Assembly: GCA_963971285.1 (NCBI GenBank)
Contig: OZ020257.1
Coordinates: 15,700,602-15,764,601, forward strand
Direction of reading: 5' to 3'
DNA: 64,000 bases
DNA from: Astropecten irregularis
Lineage: Eukaryota > Echinodermata > Asteroidea > Paxillosida > Astropectinidae
Part shown: positions 1 to 11,802 of the stretch, one piece after another
Position numbering within the stretch: position 1 is the first letter of the stretch
Layout: each line of letters begins with the position of its first letter
Position numbers and translations under genes: made by a program
Notes under the pieces: model-generated
Seen by the model: the letters and a program-made list of their open reading frames with translations, nothing else
Databases searched by the model: none
Told to the model about the DNA's origin: nothing

Positions 1-3000
1 CTAGCTCTATGAAATTGGCCCCTGGTTAATAATACAGAATTCACCGAAGATCTTCATTCTTCGCTTACAAGGTTAGCGCCAAATTTGTGTGCTATCCAAG
101 TATTGTAAGCAAAAAATCTGTGGTCATGTAAACTACTGTACGCATGTGTGTGCAACTGAAAATGTCTTGCTAATCCATGAAACAGGATCTTGTAAGCACA
201 GAATGTTCTGCTTCAGTAAGCGCTGATTCTACGCTTAAGGTAAGCAGAGCCATAAATTGGGGCCTGATCAGATTTTGCTTAATTTAGCTCCCTTATTTTA
301 ATTCTCTTTCGGACGTGTAGGTCACACACTGTGATATATTGGTTCTCACCGGGGTTAGGCTGCAGGTATTCCACAGTCTTTGTCATTAAGTCTTCCACAG
401 TGTGACATGTCACGTCAATTTTCTAATGGTAAAATAAAAAAAAATTCATTAATTAATTAAATCATGCATATGAGGAATTACCGGCTACAGAATTATAGCA
501 TTTAACTATGTACATATCATTATTTCTTGGCATGAATCTTACATGGGCAAGTGTATGAATACATACATGTACAATTAGAATTAATGTATGTGGGGACTAT
601 GTGCATAGTATTTTTCCTGCATGGGTGCAGACTATATAATCCCCTTCCTATCCGAAATTCCAAAGGTCATCTGCAATTAATGTGCATCCATCTAATTATA
701 GGGGAGAAACGGATGTACACATTTATAATGTGCAATGGATGGGACCCATAAGGGACTTGGACTGTATCATCAGTGCCCCTTCTTAAGGAAATAACCCATG
801 CATAAAAAAGGAAAGAGAAAACATGCAGGTCTTCGTGTGTTTAGAAACAAAACAAATCCATGCACACTACACATTTAGCCTTTTACTAGTGGAAAGACAA
901 ACATTATGTAGGAATGTTTGCAAGCAAGGCGTGATGGCATGTTAAACACATGAACATGTGGTGTAGTTTGTACCACATACTTGTGTCATTCTGCTGTTTT
1001 TTTTATAACATGTAGATTCCAGGTTGTACATAATGTATGTACATGTAGGCAAGGAGGAAGGAAAACAGATTTTTCCTAATTTCCCTCATGTGTGTTTTGT
1101 GATAATGACACCAGAATGAAACTTGAAAATATTTAGGCCATTATTCTGTGGCTGCCATAATGGATTTTAATTTGCCTATAATATTGACTGTACATAGTAA
1201 AAGTAGTTAAGTTAACACTTTACAAATTGTTTACCATGTAGGCCCCCTATTGTACCTGTTCTTCTATACACTATGTACATTTAAGTACAGTACAGTGTAC
1301 ATGTACATTAATTTGTGCAATGTTCATGTATCATGGAGGATGAAAGAGTTAGACAAGAGGCTAGCCTGAGAATAGAGCTAGCTATAGGCCTACTGTAGTA
1401 AACATTTTGAACTGTAGTATGTACTAGCCCAGAAATGGTCAATTACTAGACTGGTTCATGTGAACTGTGAACCTTAGGACTGTAGGATCATGAAAACTTT
1501 GACTTGGGCAGTGTATCTTCCTTATGATGGTCTGTCATGCACTGTATGTACAGTACATGGCCTCTACAGTAGTGAAGATGAAGTCATAAGTGGGAAAGTC
1601 CTCCATGGCCAGAGACTGGACATTGTATGACCCCCCTGATGACCACTACAACATGGCATCTACAGTATTGAAGATGAAGTCATTAGGAAAGTCCTCCATA
1701 GTCCAAGAGACTGGACATTGTATGACCCCCCTGATGACCACTACAACATGGCCTCTACAGTATTGAAGATGAAGTCATTAGGAAAGTCCTCCTCCATGGT
1801 TCAAGACAAACTGGACATTGTATGACCCCCCCTGATGACCATCTGCCTTGTCCTTGCATTGATCAAGGGATATGGTCTTCAATACAATGCATGTTTACTA
1901 GGATTTCCTTTTGCCCTCAATGTGCCATTGTCAGGATTATCAAGGGGAGGCCATGACAAGACAGCAAGGTCTTCATACAGTCAATGGAGATGTTATCAAG
2001 ACCAAACAAAATCCTCAGGGTCTTCCTTCCTTCCTTCCTTCCTTTTGACAAGAACCACCCAAATGTGGCTGTAATGACCGAATCTTGGTGTGGGGTTCTA
2101 CATGTACACTAGCCTGTACATATGCACATTAATGTAGATTGTCCAGTACAAAGGGTATGCTCAAGGCATAAAACCTAATAATGGATGAATGATGACAGAG
2201 TGAGAGGCTTGAAGATGAAAAGAAGAAGAGTACCATATTATGTACACATACATGTACATGTATACATATACATACAGTACATGACCATGAAGAGATGACA
2301 CATACTGCACATTGATCAAGTTGGTGGTACAACTGTGTACCAATTGTACAGTACATGCACATGTATGCAATGACCAATGACTTTCAGCTCAAACCTAGTG
2401 TGCATGCATAATGTTGCATGGACTTTTTTCCAACAGAATTGCATTTTTAAAAAGGGAATTCAGGCTTGAAAGGAATCCGTGACTAAAGACACCACTACCC
2501 CCCCCCCAAAAAAAACCCCCCAAAAAACCCCAAAACCAAAAAAGAAAAACAACCAACAACAAGCCCACAAGAAACGAAGAAGTTCGGAAACAAATAAAAT
2601 CCTCTTCTTACATGTAATTCCAAAAGAAGTAATTTACAGGTTTTGCTTGGTTTTGTCAGGCAGGCAGTTATAGCCATTTTTGTAGGCAATTTTAATTGAG
2701 TCATTGTAAGCCTTTTTCAAAAATTGGTACGACTGTGATCATGAGCCTCAATCATGAAATATAAATTAAATTATAGTGGAGAATGTTTCAAAGATACAAA
2801 TACATGTAGATTGCAGCATGAATGACAGATACCATGTCATTTGCTTTAAGATTAGCAGGGGCTGAAGTGTGTTGGAGTCAACTGTTTTCATGATTTATGA
2901 CACGTACATGCCTGTAGGCCCTATATTATATTCAATCACCTACAAATGTGTATAATATGTGCCAACAACTTGATAACTATCAATTCAAAGGACTCAGATT

Positions 3001-6000
3001 GTAAACAGTACAATGTCCATAGCATTTGGAGGGCACGTTTTTCACAGGATGTTGTTTAACTTCCTACAATCGGAGCAAGGTCAAGAGTCAAACTACAAAA
3101 TGTTCATCCATTGTCCATGATGATTCCTGACCCAGGAAAATCAATCATAATGAGAACTGTGATTCTGTAAAAAAATAGCGCTAGGCCTACGTACAATTTC
3201 ATATAGGAAACAAGATGTGGGGTTTTGCACTGCGGTTTGGTAAATAATTGTAATCACAGATTACATACCCTCATTCATGTCATTCATTCACATGTACAGT
3301 ACATGTATATGCATGATGTGTAAGGTCAAGGAGTCTGAGATGATCTTTGGTGTTGAGATGATCTCATCACGGAGATGATTAATTCACAGATCATCAACGT
3401 CAGAAAGTCCATGCAGTACACACAGATGAACTACATGCACGACTGTATGCTTATAAAATGCTTCATGTTCTAAATAGGCCAATAGGCCTATAGGCCTACA
3501 CTCCCTACAGTATGTGTTAATTTGTACAGTGTAGGCCTAAAGTATGTTTTAAGCATGTACATGTACAGTGCATGTACATGTACAGTACATGTACCTTTCC
3601 CAATATGACAAAACATTTTGCACATTTCCTCCTGAAACAAATAGGGGCCTAGGCTACATGATGGTCCTATCCCTAGTATAGTATATATGGACAGCTAGTG
3701 TACACAAAGTACAGTGGTTTGTATACTAAAAATGTGAAATAAATATGTGTATTACTGTATGCATGAGTTCACAATGTACTACGGATATTTGTTGTCACTG
3801 AACTGAATGACACTGAACACTGGTGTATTGTCAATTGTTATACTTTTTTAGCATTAGAAATGATTCATCAATTCCAATCTGCACGTGAGTTTTACGCACA
3901 TTGTTGTCATGAATAAAATATTACTGTTTATGCATACATACACACATTGATTATTTACTTAACATCCTGTAATATGTTAAGTGCACTTGTACCGGTATAC
4001 ATGGAAATGTATGAGGAAACTGCACTGATATAAAAAATGTCTGCCAATTTCCTTTCAACTGCTACATGTACATTTACACAGTGGAGATGTGTCATTTGTG
4101 GCTCCAAATAACATGCCAACTATTTTCTGTTTAAAGAAAACAGAACAATTACATGTAGGCCTGCAGTTTCATATTCCATTTGATTCTCTTTCACAATGCA
4201 ACTGACTTTATACTTTTGTACATTATAATATTTTTGTAAAAGTTATGAAACGTAATCAGATATCATTCAGCAGGCTTTTCAATAGGATGTACATGTGTAC
4301 CATTTTTCCCATCTGAAAGCAGAAAATCTTTGATTTTCAAAGAGTCCTATTAAAAAATCCTGGTAGGCAAATAAACCATTTTCGATTTTGGTTCTTGTTC
4401 TTTACAATGCCTCAACTTACAAGTAGCATTATGGATACCGAACAACTACAAATTTTGCATACAAGTCTAAATGACCATGGATAAAGAAAGAAAGAAAATA
4501 GGCCTACTGTACATGTACATAGGTACATGTAGCACTTCACCAAAAAACCAAACCCAAGCCCTTCACAGGCAAGGCAAGAACCAAATTAAGAACATATCAA
4601 GCATGCAGAGTGTTTATGCAATATCTGGCTAATCCTGATGAACCTTTTCCCATACGGCTGTATGAAGTGAATAATATACATACAGCAGTGTAAGCCTATG
4701 TACTTTCCTTTTCCACTTTATTACACTGCCAGACACCAATTCTAAATAGCTTAAATCATATTACCATCATGGCTACCGGACTGCTATCGTTAAATGCGTT
4801 TTACGCCTGCATGTCTGCAAGGTTTTATTTTTACAAGCTCACAGACCATATAAATGTGAGGGTTGACTATATCTGTACAGTTACAGTCGATAGTGAAAAT
4901 TGTATGCACATTGATTGTAGGAATGCATCCATCATTAATTGTTCAGGCTCTTGTAATAAATATTACATAACTTCTAGAAATTATCTAATTAACAAATTAT
5001 GGCAGAGATTATGGATCTAGAGATCTATATTCGAATGGTCTACATTTCGGGATTTCCAAGGTTTTGCCTCAAATTATAGAGTCAAGGCTGAATTTAGACG
5101 TCATCTACAACTGAACGTGTTCTGCACATGTTCCCAACTCTTCAAACTACATGTAAAATCTGAAAATGCGATGCAAACCTTCAGCTTGTGATAAGAAATT
5201 CAATTTGTAACACTTTCACTTTTGCATATAAAATTGTGAACATTAAAACACAAAGAAGCATACAACCAAAATTAACAAATAGAGAGTATTTGAAATCTGA
5301 GCAAAATGGAACTCCACAACAGAATTGGCAAAACCTTGCCAACATTTACAATGTCAAGTATGTAGTTCAGTCAGTCCTTGTACAGTTGGAAGGACTGTAC
5401 ATGTAAATGAATTGAATAATAGAAGGTCACAGAGTACAGCAACACATCTTGATTTCAACATCAGCAGGTGAAAATCTGATTGATTCAGGATGTATAGGAA
5501 TCTTCAGACACCTGCTATTTGCATATTACCGACATATGCAAAGTATTTTCCCAAGACACCCAACAATCCAAGGAACAAGCAAAGCCTTTCTTTTCCTCCA
5601 GCAAAAATCCTGAGGCTGAACATGCTGAAGGGGGTATAGGTCAATGCATATATATCAAGGGTAACATATTGTACAGGTGTGTGCACCAAACACTGGCTAT
5701 AAAACTTACCCGTTCCATTTCCACAAAATCTTCATCGAGCTTGGTCTTTTCGGCACCGCCGATCTTTTCGCTCAAGTACTGCATGTGTAAAAGACAAAAA
5801 TTGAAAAGAAAGAAGAATTTTGTTTAAAACAATATTCATTATTAATCAAATTTGAGGGAATACAAAATCCAAAATTGGTGGTTACAGAATACAGGGACCC
5901 TTTCAAATATATGCCGGAAGTGCACAGAGAAGATATGAGAAACGCATTGTGGAACAGTTTGTGCTAACATTTTGTGTACAAAATCCCACAGGCAGGCTAT

Positions 6001-9000
6001 CCACGAAAGGGACTACATGTATGATCACATTAATTAAATGAGCTGTATTTTCATTTTATGCGATTTAATCAGTTCGCCTTGAGCAGCGAGAAATTGGACA
6101 GGAGAGAGGGACGTGAGTATACCGAGGTTGGACAGAAGAACGTCTAAGGCACGCATCATCAGGGCTCCATCACCTAAAGGTGTTCACCCCCCTATGATGA
6201 GGCCAGGGTTTCTCCACGGGCTGAGCTCCTTGTGCCAGTCCAGAAACCATATTAGGACCAGTGATATCAATCCATTATTAAACCACACACATGACACAAA
6301 TTCTACCCACTCCTCGGGTTATATCCCAATTACACCGGCATTTAGGGCCTACTTAGTTACAAATTTAATTGAAACCTACAGTATTTCAGGTTTGCAGTTT
6401 AACGCTTATATGATCTACATCATGTAGCTACAGATGACAAGGCTATGACAGCTGTTGGCCTTCAATACATAAATCATTGTAATATTATGCTCATATTGTT
6501 ACAGCATACACAGTACATGATGCAATGAGAATGCAGGTCATACATACATGTACTCTGATTACAGGTGTACAGTATATCATTGCATGTTATAACTCCATTA
6601 AAAATAGAGAAGAAAAAGTATGACAAACATCTGGTTTATAAATCTATCATAAAATGTATGGTTAAAAAAACTACTGAATCCAGAGAACGAGGCTTTGTTG
6701 AATGTTTTTAAAACGACTTTCAATTTTTTAAAATGTTTTCATGGCTTCTAACGAACAAAACGATCAAAGATTATTGACTATTTGAGACACCACCAAGATA
6801 GGGCTGGATAGCTCGGTTGGTAGACCACCAGTCAGTACGGTATTCCGGGTGGTCACAGGTTCGAATCCCGCTCCAGTAAATTTTTCTTTGTTCCCCTTTC
6901 AACTTCTTTTATTTTCTGTTAGAAATACAAAACCTGCTCAAGGATTCTGCTGAATTTATGTCTCATCAAATTGTTCTGACAACAATGAACGCAGTGCATG
7001 TGTGAAGAATAATTCTATAGGCAATAAAAATCAATTATTGTTAAATTATAAACATTGTGATTTGTGAGTATGTACAGTGCATTTGAAACTTAAAAAATAA
7101 AAAATAAACAGTGCATTTGAAACTTAAAAACTAAAAAACAAATTAATAAACCTGCTGCAAATACATGTAGCTCATCAATCAAAACAATGACCTGGGCTCT
7201 ATTTCATAAAGAGTACTTATAAATAAATGTTCAGTAACTTAGGAACAATTATTGTTCCTAAGTCCGAGATAGGAATATTCCTAACTTTTATGAAATAGAG
7301 CCCTGAAATATAAAAATGCTCCTGCAGAGTTACATGCAGGATGGCTCTACAGATTCTGAGAATGGGGGAAATTAAAATAACAATGGCAGAGTGACATCAT
7401 TACTCCACATAATATGGTAATTTCCTCCCATTGTGTGATAATATCTATTGTTCCTGCAACATGTGGTGTGATATCAATACAGAGCACAATTTGCAATCAG
7501 TAAATGAAGAATACATTGGTTCCCTGGGTACCGGCTAAAATTTCTACGGAACAGCAAATGAGTTCCCTGCATGATAACAATAGGTACACCCAACTTAACA
7601 ATGATCATCCATGGATACCGGTCACATTTGGCATGCCTGTTTAATCAAAACAATTATCTCTAGTTCTGATTGAAAAGGAGCTTATGTTGCTCAGATGGCC
7701 TGGGCATGCTCTTATCAATAGATCTAAGATGGATGCTCCACAATTTGCCTTTCAGTTCAGCTTACACAGTAAGCATGTTTGTCTAACAGTGTATCAAAAT
7801 TTAAAAACTAATTACTTTAAAAATTCAAATTTCTCCTTTGTTAATATCATGAACACTATGTAGAATGTTTGCAGAAACACCACATATTAAACTGTTTTCC
7901 AAAATGTAAAATCTAATTGCTTTAAAAATGTTCCTTCAAGAAAGATCCTGCTAGGATCGAAACGTCAGGCCCGCCCCACTGGAGTTCCTTCCTCCATGTT
8001 CAGATCAAACTGCTTTCAGATCATAAACCACTTTCAGATCATCACAAACCGCTTTCAGATCATCATAAACTGGTTTCAGAATAAAACATCATAAACCGCC
8101 ACATACAATACATAATGTACATAATACATGTGTACTGTACTGTACATGAACTAGGAAGTGAAAATAACTCTAAAAATAAAGTTGTGCCTTTCTAAATGTA
8201 CAGCATAAACAGGCCTGAGCGTTATTTGACCAAACAGCCAAAATAATAGAACATTTTCATTTTATGTCTTACCTGGTTTGCTTTGCTATACTGTTTCTTC
8301 AAGCTTGGGAAAGGCATGGTGGAGACAATTCAATGTTCACAGTTTCAATATCAAGTATACAGTGCACAACTACAACTTAGGCTCCCTACTTAACGTCTGA
8401 ATTGAATGGTGGCCAGTCAGGGTTATAAGTGGCCCAGACAGAGGAAGTGTGCTGGCTTGGTGCTTCCAAGAGATAAGAAAATGCTTATTATCAGCGAAGC
8501 ACGTGGATATTAGGAGGATGCTGACATACATGTACATGTATACTGTCACCTGTACACATGTATGTATGCCATATTATGTACATGTATGCCAGATTTGCGT
8601 CATCAATCATGTCAATAGGTTTATCAATACCTGGGGATTGATTTGTTACAACGATGCCATAAATTGACTAATTAAGAAATGAAGTGGATAAGAAATGGAA
8701 AGAATTAATTAATATACATGTACACTGTACATGTTCCCATTGCATAGTCAATATTCATGTCTACTAAGCATTGTACTGGTATGTCCAGAAAGTACATGTA
8801 AATTGCTGGAATTGTGTGTAGTCTGTGTAAATAAACTTGTTTTCTACATGTACAGTATGCAAATTGTAGGCCTACCAATTGAAACAAGCTACATGTACAT
8901 GTACATGTAGCTACCTGTATGATATTCTACCTACAGGTATCTGCAACATTGCGAATATAAAGGGTGCACAAAAAGTAACTTCCGTTGATTTTGACGCCCA

Positions 9001-11802
9001 ACCCCTCTAAATCTAATCGGTTTGGGGTGATATGAGTAGTATGAGTGTTTAGAGCACATCTTAAGCTGCATTTTGATGCCCCACTTGATGCCAAAGACCT
9101 AACACAGTTCAATGCACACAGCATTGTTTGTCAAAAGGTACAAAACCAAAAGTTGCACTTTTAGGTATACAGTGTGTAGCTGTGCGTAACCCATTGTAGA
9201 CCCAAACAATATCGCCCTATGCAATATAGCGCATGGTAAGTTCAACCTGGATTTACATCTAACAAAAATAAACAAAGTGTAAGAGTGGCTCAGCAAACTT
9301 CTCACGTGATCTGTAATATTCCAACCCAGATTTTGTACACAATTTATTTGATAGATTTCCTCCACTGTGGTCATGGTGGTAGGTACATGTACAATTGTAC
9401 ATGGCTGTATACAATTGAGGAAGTAGCCACAACTACATTAATTTTGCCTTAACACTTTCATTGCAAAATCCAAGCCTGTAAGGAATGGGGTAATATTGGA
9501 AATGGCAGCGGGACTGTGACATTCAGCCCGAGACCGGGGCAAGGATAGACCAATCTATCCATGGAGCATATTACACACAAGCAACACAATAAGGATCAAT
9601 GCAGATCCTGCTTTGTTTATCATCCCAGGCAAGGAGGTACATGTACTCAATGACCCAACCTTCACCCAATCAATACAATTGACTAACGGGAACACTTATT
9701 TTTGGTCATTATATGTGCATGTGTTTGTGTACAGGCATTTAAAAAAATCTTCGATAAAGATCCTGCTAGGATCGAAACGCGTCAGGCTGGCCCAAGCACT
9801 TTATATAATAAATTTCAGGTCACTATTTTGGTTGATGAGCAGTTTGCAGCAGTTTACTACAAGTTTGTATTAAAAAAAAATCATAATTGGCAATCAATGA
9901 GTAAAGAATATTTCAGGTGTACATGTACGTGAATTGTATGGAATATTCAGAGACCTGCATAATAGCAGGCATGCAACTTGGACTTTACAAAAAAGAGGAA
10001 ATTCCAATCTTTACCACACTTTGTACAGTGTTTTTCACTTTTCAATGGCATAAGAGTGAAGTGAAAAAAAGAGGAAATCAGCTGATCAGAGGAAAAGTTG
10101 CATGCCTGTATTAGTTAAATGCACTGATTATGTTTTGTTTTGTTCGTAGGGCAGAAATGAGAATTGTTATTCCAAAATGCTAGTCTTTGTTCAAATCCGC
10201 TGTAGACACTATGAAACAGGGATGTGAGTTCAGATACCTGTCTTCCCCAACACAGTTAAACAGTGTATTCATTACATCTGGATACAGGCGCCAATTTAAT
10301 AATAAACCCTGGACATGCTGGATGACAACCGACAAGGTTGAGGTTGAGTGAAGTAAAGGTGAAGTATTAAAAGACGAAGGGGAAGGGTTGAATCATGGAT
10401 CAACTAGGAAGGGAATGGCCTGGGAGACGGCAGATCTATGTTCTGAGAGATTGACTGTAAGGGAATTGTCTAGGGGAAGGGGTTTGGTCACTCATTGGGA
10501 AGGCAGTTGGGGAGGAGAGGCTGGGTGAATGGGAAGGGAATGGCCTTTATGTGATTTGGCTGACAGTGGATGAAAGGAGGGATTGCAACAATGACTCACT
10601 GGAGAGGGAACAAGCAAGGATGTGGACACGGGTGATTGGGAAGAATAAAAGGGCAAGGGATAGAGGTCGATTTTTAAACATTTTAAAAAATCCACAGACT
10701 AAAATAATTTCACATTCTGTGAGACTGAAATAGTGAAAGTGAAAGATGTATGTAACTCCCCAATAACTTTGTTCACAATCACTTAACACAGGCATGCAAC
10801 TTGGACTTAACAAACGAGGACGTCCCAATCTTTACCATACTTTGTACAGTGTACATGTCTAACTTTTACTTTTCAATGGCATTTAAGAGTGAAGTGAAAA
10901 AAGCTGAAATCAGCTGATCTGAGAAAAAGTTGCGCGCCAGTAAACATGAAAACAGACAAAGTGTAGGTAAATGTTTCTAATGTAAGTAGGATGCTGAATT
11001 CTTAACAAACACTCTTCATTTTATTTTTAAGCTTCTAATTTTTCTCCAATTCAAAACTCAAAAGTTTAAAATGTTTAACCTTTCGTCTGGTTTTGAATTA
11101 GGCCTACAGAAAAAATTGTTAAAGCTTAAAAATCCTTAACTAAAGAGTAAAGTCAAGATCAACCTTCCAAAACCTTGCAACTTGTTGGCAATTGTAAAGT
11201 TCAGGACACACCGTGTTATTATCATAAGAGGAATGACTGTGAATACATTTCGTTACGCATCCAGCACGTGTAAATGATAAAGCACAGCCACAGCCTGGGA
11301 CGGTCCCGAGCCCGAACTTTACACTTACAACCACCAACTGTTTCACCAGTCCAATCTGCTTTGTTTTGAAACACAAATTTACCAAAAGACAAACTGATTT
11401 AATCATAATTCCTAAATGAATAATAAATTTCACCCCACGATTTATTCAATCAAAAAAAGTAAAATTGCACTGCAGTAAACAGTATCTGAGTATCAATTTA
11501 CAAAATCAGTACACGACACGTCAATAAGCCTTATCGCAAATACCGCCTGGTTGATTTTGGACAATAGTCGAAAGGCACTGTGGGAAGGGAAAAGGTACAA
11601 AATATGCCCCTTTTTCCTTCCCATGGTGCCTTTCCACCATTGTCCAAAATCAACCAGGCGGTATTTGCGATAAGGCTTATGAGACGGAATATGTAATATC
11701 ATAACTGGTTAATACAAAAACGACCTGTGTATCTACGCAATTCGCAACCGAACCTACCTGATTAGTCTTATTGAACTGCTTTTTGAGTCCTGCGAACGAC
11801 AT
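1..11802 (-). CDS. SH3GL: Endophilin-A (SH3GL family), 5' part only; gene continues beyond the left edge
   Basis: Endophilin-A is a membrane-bending BAR and SH3 protein that acts with dynamin and synaptojanin in clathrin-mediated and fast endocytosis. Seen here on the minus strand are two alternative first coding exons (11758-11802 and 8273-8317, 15 codons each) and a shared exon 2 (5710-5778, 23 codons). All are in phase 0 with GT donors and an AG acceptor. Exon 2 encodes SEKIGGAEKTKLDEDF, close to the vertebrate endophilin-A sequence just after the N-terminal helix. The first exons encode MSFAGLKKQFNKTNQ or MPFPSLKKQYSKANQ, both matching the family's amphipathic helix 0. The rest of the BAR domain and the SH3 domain are not in 1-5709 and must lie beyond the window. 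The assignment to endophilin-A rather than -B is firm; which vertebrate paralogue it matches cannot be said, since an invertebrate probably has one gene. Confidence 0.92.
1557..1843. repeat. Three-copy tandem repeat, unit about 95 bases
   Basis: Units begin at 1557, 1653 and 1748. Each contains CTACAGTATTGAAGATGAAG (or one change) and ends with TGTATGACCCCCCTGATGAC. The copies differ by a few substitutions and a 3-base insertion, so the duplication is fairly recent. No conserved open frame runs through all three. Confidence 0.85.
2496..2558. repeat. Low-complexity C/A tract
   Basis: Alternating runs of C and A form a nearly pure two-base tract. The short open frames over it are products of the composition. 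Confidence 0.8.
3554..3593. repeat. ACATGT/TACATG self-complementary cluster
   Basis: Overlapping copies of TACATGTA form a run able to pair with itself. It is the densest of many such runs in the left 20 kb (for example 1290-1315, 2243-2284 and 8890-8912). Confidence 0.7.
5710..5778 (-). CDS. SH3GL: Endophilin-A exon 2 (start of BAR domain)
   Basis: The exon is preceded by a CAG acceptor and followed by GTAAGT. It carries 23 codons containing SEKIGGAEKTKLDEDF and ends in EMER. Human and worm endophilins have very similar residues at this position, immediately after helix 0. Both upstream first exons end on a codon boundary and join in frame. Confidence 0.93.
6801..6905 (+). mobile_element. 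tRNA-derived SINE (head and short tail)
   Basis: The A box TAGCTCGGTTGGTAGA is at 6809-6824 and the B box GGTTCGAATCC at 6858-6868, correctly spaced for an internal RNA polymerase III promoter. The anticodon arm does not fold as a proper tRNA (GACCACC and GGTGGTC enclose an 18-base loop), and only part of the acceptor stem pairs. It is followed by a T-rich tail. It is therefore a SINE head and not a working tRNA gene. Confidence 0.7.
7194..7303. mobile_element. Fold-back MITE with GGGCTCTATTTCATAAA termini
   Basis: The ends GGGCTCTATTTCATAAA and TTTATGAAATAGAGCCC are inverted copies, and a second inverted pair (AGGAACAATTATTGTTCCT) sits in the middle. At 110 bases, with no coding capacity, it is a non-autonomous DNA element. 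The superfamily is not clear because no clean target duplication is visible. Confidence 0.75.
7944..7971 (+). repeat. Hairpin motif copy 1 (hammerhead-like 3' half)
   Basis: GATCCTGCTAGGATC forms a 6-base-pair stem with a 3-base loop and is followed by GAAACGTCAGGCC. The motif recurs at 9759, 26847, 55569 and, inverted, 55463. It is followed at 8006-8095 by about four 21-base units with the core TTTCAGATCATCATAAAC. Confidence 0.75.
8006..8095. repeat. Short tandem repeat, 21-base unit
   Basis: About four degenerate copies of CGCTTTCAGATCATCATAAAC lie just downstream of hairpin motif copy 1. They are probably the 3' tail of the same dispersed element. Confidence 0.7.
8273..8317 (-). CDS. SH3GL: Endophilin-A alternative first coding exon 1b
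   Basis: The frame reads MPFPSLKKQYSKANQ, then the donor GTAAGA. The start codon context (CCACCATGC) is close to optimal. It encodes the same kind of helix 0 as exon 1a, shares LKKQ and the closing NQ with it, has the same 15-codon length and the same phase, and lies 3.4 kb downstream in the same gene. Having its own ATG, it is most simply an alternative first exon with an internal promoter upstream (coordinates above 8317), not a cassette exon. No in-frame AG acceptor use is needed to explain it. Confidence 0.88.
9759..9870 (+). repeat. Hairpin motif copy 2 with downstream repeat body
   Basis: GATCCTGCTAGGATC at 9759-9773 is followed by GAAACGCGTCAGG. The next part (about 9796-9860, with TTTCAGGTCACTATTTTGG and GCAGTTTGCAGCAGTTTACT) is repeated in diverged form at 15783-15845, where a hAT element has inserted. 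Confidence 0.75.
9966..10109. mobile_element. MITE with CAGGCATGCAACTT termini, copy 1
   Basis: The termini CAGGCATGCAACTT and AAGTTGCATGCCTG are perfect inverted repeats of 14 bases. The interior matches the second copy at 10789-10940. There is no coding capacity. Confidence 0.8.
10789..10940. mobile_element. MITE with CAGGCATGCAACTT termini, copy 2
   Basis: It is in the same orientation as the copy at 9966 and shares most of its length, including TTTTCAATGGCAT and AGAGTGAAGTGAAAAAA. The right terminus has decayed to TTGCGCGCCAG. Confidence 0.75.
11525..11680. mobile_element. Long perfect fold-back element inside endophilin intron 1
   Basis: The left arm starting ATAAGCCTTATCGCAAATAC and the right arm ending GTATTTGCGATAAGGCTTAT pair over about 50 bases with very few mismatches, leaving a short centre. 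It lies 77 bases downstream of the exon 1a donor site, close to the bidirectional promoter. The near identity of the arms points to a recent insertion. Confidence 0.85.
11758..11802 (-). CDS. SH3GL: Endophilin-A alternative first coding exon 1a
   Basis: The frame reads MSFAGLKKQFNKTNQ and is followed directly by the donor GTAGGT. There is an A at position -3 of the start codon. The peptide corresponds to helix 0 of endophilin-A, which inserts into the membrane and helps the BAR dimer curve it. This is the promoter-distal-most exon and faces CHAF1A head to head, so transcripts starting here probably use the shared CCAAT-rich promoter. Splicing to exon 2 keeps the frame (phase 0). Confidence 0.92.

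Larger units (their letters stand above)
1..5709. other. Non-coding left flank, intron of endophilin-A
   Basis: No exon-like sequence was found here on either strand. Because no further endophilin exon is visible, this is presumably part of its next intron. It is AT-rich and dense in TACATGTA-type palindromes. It holds a three-copy tandem repeat (1557-1843), a CTTC microsatellite (about 2022-2045) and a C/A-rich run (2496-2558). The first 23 bases and 240-266 look like right ends of MITEs with the terminus ATGAAATTGGCCCCTGG. Confidence 0.6.

Noticed and set aside
1-5709. Further endophilin exons
   Set aside because: No frame with BAR or SH3 residues and splice sites was seen on the minus strand, so the remaining exons are taken to lie outside the window.
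6801-6879. Functional tRNA gene
   Set aside because: The A and B boxes are present, but the anticodon arm and acceptor stem do not fold as a tRNA; it is a SINE head.
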